From: Acidianus brierleyi
GTDB lineage: Archaea; Thermoproteota; Thermoprotei_A; Sulfolobales; Sulfolobaceae
Length of the DNA: 64,000 nt
Assembly: GCF_003201835.2 (NCBI RefSeq)
Contig: NZ_CP029289.2
Coordinates: forward strand, 2,736,501 to 2,800,500
Reading direction: 5' to 3'
A program made the translations under genes and the position numbers. The number at the start of each line of letters is the position of its first letter. Position 1 is the first letter of the stretch. Below the pieces are notes generated by a model, which saw nothing but the letters and a program-made list of their open reading frames with translations, was not told the DNA's origin and searched no databases. Shown here piece by piece: positions 26,151 through 34,526 of the stretch.

Positions 26151-26733
26151 ATTTCTTCACCTTCTCATATTTATGGCTCCTCATACCATACAACTTTCCG
26201 CTAAATGATACCAGTATAGAGATCAAATCTTCGATTAGTTCCTGCTCTGGTGTTTTGTCCTCCTTATTTAATACCACGAGCTCGCTGTTGTGTGCTTTGC
26301 ATACTTCTTCAATTATCTCGAAACCGAACCTAACTAGTCTGTCTGGGTAGGCTATGACAACTTTCGATACTTCGTTGTTTAGTATCATTCTCAATAGCTT
26401 GAGGAATCCTTTCCTCTTCATGTTTAATCCAGAACCAACGTCAGTTATTACTTGGTCGTAGTCCTTAACGTTCTCCTCCAGGTATTTTACTTGGTTTATT
26501 AAGTCGTCTTTCTGTGTGTTTGATGATACCCTAGCGTATAATACTACTTTCCTCTTCCTAACAATCCCCATGAGTCTTTCGACATCCTCTTCTTTAAACC
26601 TCCATTTTCCACTCTGTAGTATCACGGGTTTTATGTAACCCTTCTTAACATAGCTCTGTAGTGTGCGGTATGATATTCCTAGTTTTTGGCACACTTCCTT
26701 AGGTTTCAGCATTATAGTTAAACTTACATACAA
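26128..26733 (-). CDS. tnpA: IS607 serine-recombinase transposase TnpA
   Basis: Up to 201 residues. The real start is probably the ATG of MLKPKEVCQKLGISYRTLQ (26707-26709), because this is where the MerR-like helix-turn-helix begins. The resolvase catalytic domain starts VVLYARVSSNTQKDDL, with the nucleophilic Ser in RVSS, and continues with DVGSGLNMKRKGFLKLL and VVIAYPDRLVRFGFE. It catalyses excision and insertion of the element. Confidence 0.9.
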   Translation of the reverse strand: MYVSLTIMLKPKEVCQKLGISYRTLQSYVKKGYIKPVILQSGKWRFKEEDVERLMGIVRKRKVVLYARVSSNTQKDDLINQVKYLEENVKDYDQVITDVGSGLNMKRKGFLKLLRMILNNEVSKVVIAYPDRLVRFGFEIIEEVCKAHNSELVVLNKEDKTPEQELIEDLISILVSFSGKLYGMRSHKYEKVKKCVEELKA

Positions 26734-26759
26734 AGTATATAAACTTCACGGTTTATCGG

Positions 26760-27551
26760 AAACTGTTGACTACGGCAATATTTTCTATGTCTGGCTCAAG
26801 TGGTGCAGTTTATATTGCAGAAGAAGCACAACAACCTAGAAGAAACATTAGATTAGCAGTATTGATAAGTTTTCTAATAACTGGTATAGTTTTCGTTTTG
26901 GTTTCTTATGCCTTTACTGTAGGCTGGGGAATAAGTAATATGTCAAATTTTGCATCTTCCGGAATACCTGGATTAATATTAGCCGATAAATACATAGGAC
27001 TACCCGCAGTGGTTTTAATCTTCATTTTCATAGTAAATAGTTTATTTGCAGGTTCATTAGCTCCGTTGAATTCTTCAGCAAGACTACTTTATGCCTTAGG
27101 TAGAGATCAAGTACTGCCATCATTTTTTAGTAGAGTGCATCCTAAATACAGAACTCCCGCAAATTCAATATTATTCCTATCAATGCTTTCTGCCATAGTA
27201 TCAATTACCGCCGGACTCGTGATGGGACCTTATTATGGTTTCTTATATCTTGTTCTAGCGTCTTCAATAGCTACTTTTATAGGGCATATTTTAGGAGACG
27301 TGGCTCTACCATTTTTCTATAATAAAATTAAGAATTTCAATATTATATTACACGGTATAGTTCCAGCAATTTCCTTTGTTATCTTAGCTTTAGGAATATA
27401 TTACAGCTTTTATCCACCCACATATCCTATAAATATCGCAGCGATAACTACATCCGTATTTGCCATAATAGTGATAATTTATGCTTTAGTAAATAAGAGC
27501 GCTAGAAAATTAAGTAATTTGAATGTAGAAGAATCTGAAGATAAAGTATGA
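26760..27551 (+). pseudogene. amino-acid permease (APC family), 3' half
   Basis: Continues the carrier interrupted at 24846: LLTTAIFSMSGSSGAVYIAE(E), then GSLAPLNSSARLLYALGRDQ(V) and FFSRVHPKYRTPANSI, which are APC-superfamily signatures, with six further helices. A TTG at 26766 could serve as a start, but the fragment lacks the core substrate-binding helices TM1-TM5 and is unlikely to transport on its own. Confidence 0.85.
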
Positions 27552-27765
27552 TTTAACAAAAATATTTTTTATTATTGTGATATTGAAATTAATTATACAA
27601 GTATTTTGAAATCATTCAAGTTATATCAAACTATTTTTATGTTATAAAACCTAGCTAAATTCTTTATAAATACTAGACTTATTTTTAACTATACTTCTTT
27701 AATAATACAAAAATCAATATAGCCATAAAAACAAAATTTATAAAGGAGAAGAGGCAGTGTTGACG

Positions 27766-29760
27766 TTATTGTTTACTAAGTTCTGCTTTAAATTCTTGTA
27801 TTGCCTTCCTTATTTCGTCTACTGACGCTTCATCTTCAAGAGTAGTTATATCTCCTACTTCACTATTCATTGTAACTGCTCTAACTACTCTTCTCATTAT
27901 CTTTCCGCTTCTAGTTTTAGGAAGTTTGCTAACGAAATAGAGCTTATCTATAGTAGCTATTGGACCTACTTTCTCTCTAACGGTGTTTATAATCTCTTTT
28001 ACCAAATTATCGTCTGCGTTATATCCCTGCTTTAAAATTACGAATGCTACCGGTACTTCACCTTTAATAGGATCGCTAACTCCAACTACTGCGGCCTCGG
28101 CTACAGAAGGATGCTCAATTAATGCGGATTCCAATTCATAAGTTCCGAGTCTGTGACCTGAAACCTTTATTACTTCATCAGCTCTACCCAATATCCAGAA
28201 ATATCCATCTCTATCTTTTACCGCATAATCGCCTGCATAGAAAATACCAGGGAACTTACTCCAATATACTTTAACATATCTTTCTGGGTCTTTATATATG
28301 GTTAAAGGCATTCCTGGCCACGGATTCTTTAAAACTAGGTATCCTCTCTCTTCCAATTTGGCTGGGTTACCGTTATCGTCTAAAACGTCTGCTTCTAAAC
28401 CAGGAATTGGCATTCCATTACTCCCAGGCTTCATTGGAATCATTAAATAACCAGGGAGGTTTGATATCATTATCCCTCCTGTTTCTGTCATCCACCATGT
28501 AGAACCGAAAGGTATCTCATTCCTTCCTACTTGATTATAAAACCATTCGAAGGCTTCTGGATTAATGGGTTCTCCTACTGAATGCATTAGTCTTACGCTC
28601 GTCATATCATGTTTCTTTACCCATTCTTCACCATACTTCATAAAAGATCTGATTGCTGTGGGAGATGTATAAAGAATACTTACCTTATATCTTTCAATTA
28701 TTGAGGCCCACCTATCTGGCTGAGGATAATCAACAGCACCTTCATAAATTATCCCTGTCACTCCTTCCATTAATGGACCAAATACTATGTAAGAATGTCC
28801 GGTAACCCAGCCGATGTCTGCTGTGCACCAATATACATCTTCGTCTCTAACGTCGAATACCCATTTCATTGTTCCATGAAGTAAAGTCATATAACCCCCA
28901 ATATCATGAACAATGCCTTTAGGTTTACCTGTTGTTCCAGAAGTGTACAAAATATAGAGCGGATCCTCAGATTTTAGTCTTTCTGGTTCCACGTAGGCGT
29001 TATGCGGAATATCGCTCATTATTTCATCATAATATATATCCCTCCCTTCGTTCATTCTAACTCCGTTGCCTATCCTCCTTACAACTATAACTTTCTTTAT
29101 AGACGGAGTTTTCTCTAGAGCTTTATCTGCAATCCCCTTAAGATCTATTACCTTGCCTCTTCTCCATCCTCCGTCCGCTGTTATTAGCACTTTAGCTTCT
29201 GCATCGTTCATTCTTGTAGCTAAAGCGTCGGAACTAAATCCTGAAAATACTACAGTAAATACTATGCCTAGTCTAGCTGCTGCAAGCATAAATATAGGTA
29301 ATTCAGGAATCATAGGAAGATAAATTGTAATCGTATCCCCCTTTCTAAGTCCCAATTTCTCCTTTAACATATAAGATACTCTATTTACTTCTCTATAGAG
29401 ATCAGAATATGTTAGTTGTTTAACTTCTTTAGGATTTCCTTTCTCATCTACAGGCTCTCCTTCCCATATTATAGCAACCTTATTTCTTCTCCAAGAATTA
29501 TAATGCCTATCAAGAGTTAAATAGGAGGCATTAATCTCTCCACCCACAAACCACTTATAGAAAGGGGGACTCGATTCGTCCAATACCTTATCCCAATGCC
29601 TAAACCACTCAAGTTGTGAAGCTACTTCTTCCCAAAATTCCTTATAATTTTTTACAGTTTTTTCATGAATCTCAGAATAAGTTTTCTCATCTATTACGTT
29701 ATTTTCTCCTATCTTAGGTTTAATTTTCTTATCGAATGGTAAAGCCCATGTTACTGACAT
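27766..29760 (-). CDS. acs: acetyl-CoA synthetase
   Basis: 664 residues, normal for ACS. The N-terminal ACS domain has YKEFWEEVASQLEWF. The adenylation motif is YILYTSGTTGKPKGIVH, followed by WWMTETGG, the hinge motif YAGDYAVKDRDGYFWILGRADEVIKVSGHRLG and the catalytic Lys near the end in KTRSGKIMRR. It converts acetate, ATP and CoA to acetyl-CoA in the cytoplasm. Divergent from a SatP-like acetate transporter 77 bp away, so uptake and activation are probably co-regulated. Confidence 0.92.
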   Translation of the reverse strand: MSVTWALPFDKKIKPKIGENNVIDEKTYSEIHEKTVKNYKEFWEEVASQLEWFRHWDKVLDESSPPFYKWFVGGEINASYLTLDRHYNSWRRNKVAIIWEGEPVDEKGNPKEVKQLTYSDLYREVNRVSYMLKEKLGLRKGDTITIYLPMIPELPIFMLAAARLGIVFTVVFSGFSSDALATRMNDAEAKVLITADGGWRRGKVIDLKGIADKALEKTPSIKKVIVVRRIGNGVRMNEGRDIYYDEIMSDIPHNAYVEPERLKSEDPLYILYTSGTTGKPKGIVHDIGGYMTLLHGTMKWVFDVRDEDVYWCTADIGWVTGHSYIVFGPLMEGVTGIIYEGAVDYPQPDRWASIIERYKVSILYTSPTAIRSFMKYGEEWVKKHDMTSVRLMHSVGEPINPEAFEWFYNQVGRNEIPFGSTWWMTETGGIMISNLPGYLMIPMKPGSNGMPIPGLEADVLDDNGNPAKLEERGYLVLKNPWPGMPLTIYKDPERYVKVYWSKFPGIFYAGDYAVKDRDGYFWILGRADEVIKVSGHRLGTYELESALIEHPSVAEAAVVGVSDPIKGEVPVAFVILKQGYNADDNLVKEIINTVREKVGPIATIDKLYFVSKLPKTRSGKIMRRVVRAVTMNSEVGDITTLEDEASVDEIRKAIQEFKAELSKQ

Positions 29761-29837
29761 ATTTAATATAATAGTTAGCTATAATTTTAAACATTACTTA
29801 TGTTTATATATTATAAAAAGATTTTTAACTTTAATAG

Positions 29838-30416
29838 ATGAGAGAATTTATCATGACAGAAGAAAAAAGAGCAAACGCAGCACCTCTAGGCCTCTCGGGA
29901 TTTGCATTAACTACACTGGTTCTAAGCGTGTTTAATGCTGGATTATTGTCATCTCAGGGTGTAGGAGCAGTATTAGGCTTAGCTGCCTTCTATGGTGGAC
30001 TAGCACAGCTACTTGCAGGGATTTTAGAGTGGAGAGCTGGAAATACATTCGGCTATGTAGCCTTCTTCACTTATGGAGCATTTTGGGAATGGTACTTCTT
30101 AACGGCTCTTGGAATTTTTGGAGACGTAACAGCTGCAGGAATAGGACTTGTCTTAGTAGGTTTCGGAATATTTACACTGGTAATGTGATTTGGTACGTTT
30201 AAGAGTAATCTAGGTTTATTCATAACGTTTTTACTTCTATGGATAACGTTCTTCCTACTAGGCATAGGCTCAATGATTAGTAGTACTCCGCTAATTCATG
30301 CAGGAGGTTATGTCGGAATATTAACTGCAATAGCGGCATGGTACACAGGCTTAGCTACCGTAGTTGCGGAAAACCTAGGAATAAAAGCACCTCTAGGAAA
30401 AGCTCCTATGGCATAA
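29838..30416 (+). pseudogene. satP: acetate/succinate transporter (GPR1/FUN34/YaaH, SatP-like) with an in-frame TGA
   Basis: ATG at 29838, then ANAAPLGLSGFALTTLVLSV, which contains the family motif NPAPLGL as NAAPLGL, and six helices in all. The frame is interrupted only by TGA at 30186-30188 (codon 117) and continues in the same frame through FGTFKSNLGLFITFLLLWIT to TAA at 30414-30416, giving 192 codons, the normal family length. Relatives have a Trp at this point (W-x-GT), so TGG to TGA is the likely change. No frameshift or other damage is seen. The upstream TTATAAAAAG TATA box is about 25 nt before the ATG. Unless the stop is read through, helices 5-6 are lost. Confidence 0.8.
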
Positions 30417-30849
30417 TTTTTTATAAAATTTAAGCCGTTTACCAATTTTCCAAGAATTTTTATTTTCAACATTTTCTTTTTTTTAGTATTAATGTATTAA
30501 TGGAATAAACATTGAGTTATGATAGCAGTTTTACGTAAATTTCTCTCTTAAATATTTTCATTTCCTTATGCAATAAGTGTAATTTGTTTGAGGCAATGAT
30601 ATTGTAGGCTTTACAGTGAACTATTAACTTATCTATGGTACTGAATTATTTTTAACGCTACGTAATGCTGAAAGGATTTTCCGATAAAAGTTATTAGAGT
30701 TACTTATAACGCTACTACTTCCAGTAAATTTTTATCCTTATTATTATCCAATTCTCAGATCATTTAATAAGAATTTATAGGGGTACTAACGTTAACATTA
30801 ATGGAGTTTTATATTTGAGTTTAGCCAGATTAATTTTGGTAAAGTAGGT
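30417..30849. repeat. spacer containing dispersed repeat family B, copy 1 (about 30515-30745)
   Basis: Shares blocks with 61415-61625 in the same order: ATAGCAGTTTACG-AAATTT, AATATTTTCATT, ATTATTTTTAACGCTACGTAAT-CT, AAGGATTTT. The last part, CTACTTCCAGTAAATTTTTAT (30712-30732), also occurs at 51706-51726. No coding potential is visible. Confidence 0.5.
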
Positions 30850-31107
30850 TTGACTCTAAGAATCGAAGTAGGTAAAAAAGGTTATATAATAATTCCAAAA
30901 AATATTAGGGATCTTATAGGAATTAAGGAAGGAGATACCATAATTCTAAATGTCGAAAATGGAAGAATAATTTTGGAACCAGAGAGAAAAGTAAATATTA
31001 ATGATATTATTAGGAAACTTAACGAACATGAGGATAAAATATCTTATGCTAAGAAAATAAAGTTGGGTGATTTAGCTCAAACAAGCTTAGAAGAGGAGTT
31101 TGAATAA
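30850..31107 (+). CDS. vapB: AbrB/VapB-type antitoxin
   Basis: 85 residues. The N-terminal swapped-hairpin DNA-binding domain reads LRIEVGKKGYIIIPKNIRD, with the typical GIKEGDTIIL turn and IILEPERK. The C-terminal half is charged and would wrap the toxin. The start is TTG. The stop TAA overlaps the beginning of the PIN-domain toxin frame. Neutralises VapC and probably autoregulates the pair. Confidence 0.85.
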   Translation: MTLRIEVGKKGYIIIPKNIRDLIGIKEGDTIILNVENGRIILEPERKVNINDIIRKLNEHEDKISYAKKIKLGDLAQTSLEEEFE

Positions 31108-31469
31108 TATTTTTAGATGCAAATTTTCTCATATACTTAAACTTAGGTGTAAAGGAGATAGAAGAAGTCTATCTTAAACTATTAAGGGAAGAGAGCTTAG
31201 CCTTAGATCCTTTAGTGTTAGATGAAGTTATCTATGTTTCTAGAAAGAAATATAATGTTAAATTTAAAGATACTATAGAATTTCTTGATGAAATAGTGCT
31301 ACAGAATTCAATACTCTTCTCAATAACTTCTAACGAATATAAAAGAGCCAAAGATTTCATGATAAATTATTCTTTAAAACCTTCCGATTCTCTTCATGTA
31401 GCTGTTATGTTAAATAATTCTATTAAAAAGATTTTAACTGAGGATAAAGATTTTGATAAAATTAAGTAA
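31104..31469 (+). CDS. vapC: VapC-type PIN-domain toxin, apparent ATA start
   Basis: About 121 residues. PIN acidic residues are visible: Asp in IFLDANFLIYL, Glu in LDEVIYVSRKKY, Asp in PSDSLHVAVM, and Asp in LTEDKDFDKI. It is expected to be an RNase. The frame is open from TGA at 31101-31103. Between that stop and the conserved first strand there are only ATA ATA TTT TTA, so translation seems to start at ATA (31104 or 31107), just after GAGGAG (31093-31098). The next canonical start, 31218 at the earliest, would remove the first catalytic Asp. Confidence 0.75.
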   Translation: MIFLDANFLIYLNLGVKEIEEVYLKLLREESLALDPLVLDEVIYVSRKKYNVKFKDTIEFLDEIVLQNSILFSITSNEYKRAKDFMINYSLKPSDSLHVAVMLNNSIKKILTEDKDFDKIK

Positions 31470-31500
31470 ATAGAAAAAATTTGGATATAAAGCCGCAGTT

Positions 31501-31587
31501 TTTGCTTTGTGGATTTATTGAATTTTTGCAGATCTTGATCTTCTTAGAACTTGATAAATTCTAAATTTAATGTCTAATTGAAAATTG
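31501..31587 (+). repeat. dispersed TIR repeat family A, truncated copy
   Basis: TGCTTTGTGGATTTATTGAATTTTT and the following TTGATAAATTCTAAATTTAATGTCTAATT align with the first two thirds of the copy at 53640-53773. It stops where the IS110 element begins. Confidence 0.55.
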
Positions 31588-31646
31588 ATCTTAACAAGGG
31601 GTTCAAAAGGGGCGGAAGACTCCATCCGTAAGGGTGGAGATGGATA

Positions 31647-31909
31647 GCCCCCTTTGTAGTTACATTTAAATACGTATTTTTCAAATATTCTATTAATGGC
31701 AGTCACTGACGGAGTAAGCGTCACCGCCTTGGTTAAAGCGAGGGTCTATGTGGTACGCCTCTGCTCCAATCAATAGTTCCATATTGAGACACCGTAGGTT
31801 CACATTAGTGCTCGGGGTGGAACGACCCTTAGTGCCTGTGGAGCTGAGACCTCTACCTTTGGCAAGCCTCGGCTTTGAAGCAGGAAGCCACGCCCGTTAG
31901 GGCGTGGTA
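31647..31909 (+). mobile_element. miniature TnpB-derived element (ends plus guide-RNA region only)
   Basis: Left end GCCCCCTTTGTA and a promoter-like TTTTTCAAATATTCTATTAATG match the tnpB upstream region at 11610-11655. The last 100 bp match the tnpB 3' end almost perfectly (GAACGACCCTTAGTGCCTGT...) and end in a perfect hairpin, CCACGCCC-GTTA-GGGCGTGG (31888-31907). The coding body is missing; the remaining start (MAVTDGVSVTALVKARVYV) stops early. The empty site is the uninterrupted sequence at 12040-12058. Confidence 0.7.
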
Positions 31910-31937
31910 GGCTCCACATGCTTTGCCTCTAACATGG

Positions 31938-33081
31938 CTAGGCGATGGCTTGAAGAGCCGAAGGAACTACTTGATTGGGGTCAACTTGAGGACCTTCACC
32001 ACCTCCTCCCCTATACCTAGTCTTCTTAGTCTCACCCTTGTATTCCCCATCCTTGAGTACGTGATAAACTATCCTACATATCTTGTTGGCCAAGGCTAAT
32101 GTAGCCTTTTTGGAATTGCTTGTCCTCTTCAACAAGGCTTGATAGAAGCCATTAAATTGGGCCGTGTTCTTAGCGGACCTTGCAACAAGGAATAGAACGC
32201 GGGATAAGTGCTTATTCCCCTTGATGAGACCGTTGTGAAATTCGGTCTTCCCGCTCTGCTTAGTCCTTGGAGAAACTCCAGCATAAGAAGCAGCTTGTTT
32301 CGAAGACTCAAACCTGCTCACGTCTCCAAGCTCAGCGTAAATTGTGGCTGCAGAGATTGGGCCTATTCCGGGTATCTTAGTCAACTCTACTGCTTCCTCG
32401 GGTAGGAACTTCATTATCTCGTTCTCCACTTCCTTGATTTGTTCTTCTATAATGTTCAGTAGGTCCAGGAGTTGTTTTAGGATGAACGCTTCTATTCTAG
32501 TTAATTTTCTTCCCAATAATTTGGAGTACTCCTTGATCTCTTCGTCAGTTAGCTTCTCATCAGTGGCTAGTTTTCTCACTATTTCCTTTGTCTTCTTTTC
32601 GAAGGTAGCTTGTATCCTGCTGTTTCTAGAACTTTCCTTATCTCGTTCTTTACTTGTGTCTTTCTCTCTACTAGTCCTTCTCTGTGTCTTGTCATTTCTC
32701 TTAGTTCTTGCATTTCTCCCGTTGGTACGATCCTTTTACTGTGCCTGCAGCGTAGGCTATTGCGAGTCTTATGGAGTCGTTCTTGTCTGTCTTCTTGCCT
32801 AGGACTTCAACTGTTTGGACAGGGTTTATCACGTTTACTTTTAGTCCCTTGTCTCTCAGTACGTTGTATACGTGGTAGAAGTATACTCCTGTTGCTTCCA
32901 TTATTCCTTCTTCGTATCCTTCTAGGAATTTTATAAGTTCTTTGAGTCCTTCCTCGTTGTATTTGAATTCTCTCGTATCAGCTTCTTTTACTGTGTTGTT
33001 GTTTATTTCCATCTTGGTTGCAACAAGTCTTGATTCCCCCACATCTATTGCAAATACTTTAGGCTTTATCTTCCTTTCCAT
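31938..33081 (-). pseudogene. IS110-family transposase with two frameshifts
   Basis: The N-terminal part has FAIDVGESRLVATKMEI (first Asp of the DEDD RuvC-like site), GIMEATGVYFYHVYNVL (Glu) and KKTDKNDSIRLA (Asp). After GTVKGS the frame shifts: VPTGEMQELREMTRHREGLV is in another frame. It shifts again near 32600 into VRKLATDEKLTDEEIKEY. The C-terminal transposase domain (KIPGIGPISAATIYAELGDV, SYAGVSPRTKQSG) is in the third segment. The enzyme is therefore dead unless two shifts are bypassed. Confidence 0.85.
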
Positions 33082-33380
33082 GTGTAATACTCTTTTTCTA
33101 ATTCTTGAATTTTTCTATAATACGCGTTGTATTGTTAATTTTGTTAGGAGATAGTGCGAACTAACTATGAGAACGTCCCCTTAAATTTTTGCACACTCCT
33201 ACTCGGGATATTGTCCCACATGTTAGATCGCGGGGGACGTATAGCCAGCCTACCACATGGGGTTTTATCCCCATGTTCACTTTCGGCTTGTGTTATTTTC
33301 TTGTTCTCTTTATAAAAGTTTTACTCTTGTAAGGCTTGTCTTCTTGTTTAGGAGTGTTGTTCGTGAAAATCGCCGTAGGA
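33082..33380 (-). ncRNA. IS110 left-end non-coding region, putative bridge RNA locus
   Basis: Conserved with 11656-11960. It lies between the left end and the transposase ATG, where IS110-group bridge RNAs are encoded. Strings such as AAGGGGACGTTCTCATAG and TTAGATCGCGGG are kept between copies, while ATGTGGTA (33251-33258, as read on the minus strand) replaces GTTGGATA. Confidence 0.45.
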
Positions 33381-33386
33381 GTTCAC

Positions 33387-33747
33387 AAGTAGGGATAATA
33401 AAAACCGAACAATTCCACAAGGCATGTAACTGGTACTTCCGTAAAGTTCTTAGCCATTTAGAGACTAAAATGAGTAATGATAGAACAAAGACTTGCTAGA
33501 AGTACTAACGAAATTATTTTTACTTTGTTTAGAAAAATTATTATGTATCCGCTTTAGACAACGTAAGTATATAAGGCAATATCCAAGATTTTCTAGTAAC
33601 GTTCAATACTGCTAATTCCTGCTATTAAAAATTATTTTATTTAATATATTTCTTATAGAAACAATATCACTTTTTAATAATCTTATTAATAACTAAGTTA
33701 TTGGGAATATCATTAATTCTTTTATCTTTTATATCATCCTCATTATT
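33387..33747. other. intergenic stretch between IS110 and the crotonase gene
   Basis: A frame through about 33387-33499 reads KTEQFHKACNWYFRKVLSHL and may be a gene remnant, but I recognise no family. A TATA-like CTTTTATAT lies about 20 nt before the ATG at 33748. Confidence 0.35.
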
Positions 33748-34524
33748 ATGGAAACAAAATATTCTGATGGAAAAATACTGTTAAAAAAGGATGGGAAAAT
33801 AGCAGAAGTAATTCTCAATAGACCAGAAAAACTTAATACTATAACTTTACAGATGAGACGTGATTTAGGAAAAATATTTGAGGATTTAGATAAAGATCCA
33901 GAAACTTCTGTCATAATAGTTAGAGGAGAAGGAGATAAGGCTTTCAGTAGCGGAGGAGATATAAGCGAATTTCTAAATACTTCTCCAGAAGATTTACTAG
34001 ATTGGGGAAAAACTATAGAGACTATAGAAAATGTTAGTAAACCAACTATCGCAGTACTTAAAGGATATATTTTAGGTGCGGGAACAGAACTTGCATTAGC
34101 GTGTGATATAAGAGTAGCTTCACCAGAGACTGAAATAGGATTACCCGAAATAAGATTAGGAATGATACCTGCTAGTGGAGGATTAACAAAAATGGTAAAA
34201 TCTCTAGGGCCTCTTAAGGCTAAATATTACCTTCTTCTAGGAAAAAGGATAAAAGCACAAGAAGCTCAACAGTTGGGATTAATTCATGAGATTGCAGAAA
34301 ATCCATATGATAGAGCGTTAGAAATATCTAAGGACTTAATTTCATTATCACCATTAGCAATAAAAGCTATGAAATCTGCAATAAATCTTATAATGGACTC
34401 TCCTATACAAGTAGGTTACGATATAGAAAGGAAAACTTTTGGCTTACTAAGGTTTTCAGAAGATTTCAAAGAAGGTATTGACGCATTTCTTCAAAAAAGA
34501 AAACCACAATTTAACGGAAAATAG
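33748..34524 (+). CDS. enoyl-CoA hydratase (crotonase family)
   Basis: 258 residues. The oxyanion-hole segment is AFSSGGDISEF. Both catalytic glutamates of hydratases are present, in GAGTELALACDIRVA and IGLPEIRLGMIPASGG, which favours true hydration of an enoyl-CoA over another crotonase reaction. Convergent with the adjacent acyl-CoA ligase (2 bp apart). It probably serves the same acyl-CoA degradation pathway as the operon at 36-41 kb. Confidence 0.88.
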   Translation: METKYSDGKILLKKDGKIAEVILNRPEKLNTITLQMRRDLGKIFEDLDKDPETSVIIVRGEGDKAFSSGGDISEFLNTSPEDLLDWGKTIETIENVSKPTIAVLKGYILGAGTELALACDIRVASPETEIGLPEIRLGMIPASGGLTKMVKSLGPLKAKYYLLLGKRIKAQEAQQLGLIHEIAENPYDRALEISKDLISLSPLAIKAMKSAINLIMDSPIQVGYDIERKTFGLLRFSEDFKEGIDAFLQKRKPQFNGK

Positions 34525-34526
34525 TG

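Larger units (their letters stand above)
24846..26759 (-). mobile_element. IS607-family insertion sequence (ISC1904-like)
   Basis: Carries a serine-recombinase TnpA and a TnpB in the usual overlapping order and sits inside the permease gene. Junctions are deduced from the broken coding frame: ...ATTGGGGTTTGG before, and CGGAAACTGTTGACT after. There are no terminal inverted repeats and no target duplication, as expected for IS607, which typically inserts between two G residues. Both genes look intact, so this could be a recent, active insertion. Confidence 0.85.
31588..33386 (-). mobile_element. IS110-family insertion sequence, non-functional, carrying a miniature TnpB relic
   Basis: The right end (GATCTTAACAAGGGG...) and left end (...CGCCGTAGGAGTTCAC) are defined by comparison with the deletion derivative at 10389-12109. 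It contains a transposase with two frameshifts (31938-33081), a left non-coding region (33082-33386) and, in the right end, a 263-bp TnpB-derived insertion. The length without the insertion is about 1.5 kb, normal for IS110. Confidence 0.75.

Noticed and set aside
30186..30188. TGA as selenocysteine or reassigned Trp codon
   Set aside because: Other genes here use TGA as a normal stop and Sulfolobales are not known to make selenoproteins; a nonsense mutation is simpler.
31515..31724. Minus-strand 69-residue ORF
   Set aside because: It runs across a repeat, the IS110 right end and the TnpB relic; composition is random-like.
32344..32802. Plus-strand 152-residue ORF inside IS110
   Set aside because: Shadow of the transposase pseudogene on the other strand; Ser/Leu-rich and without motif.
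33257..33499. 80-residue ORF across the IS110 left end
   Set aside because: It spans the element boundary and non-coding left end, so it cannot be an ancestral gene.
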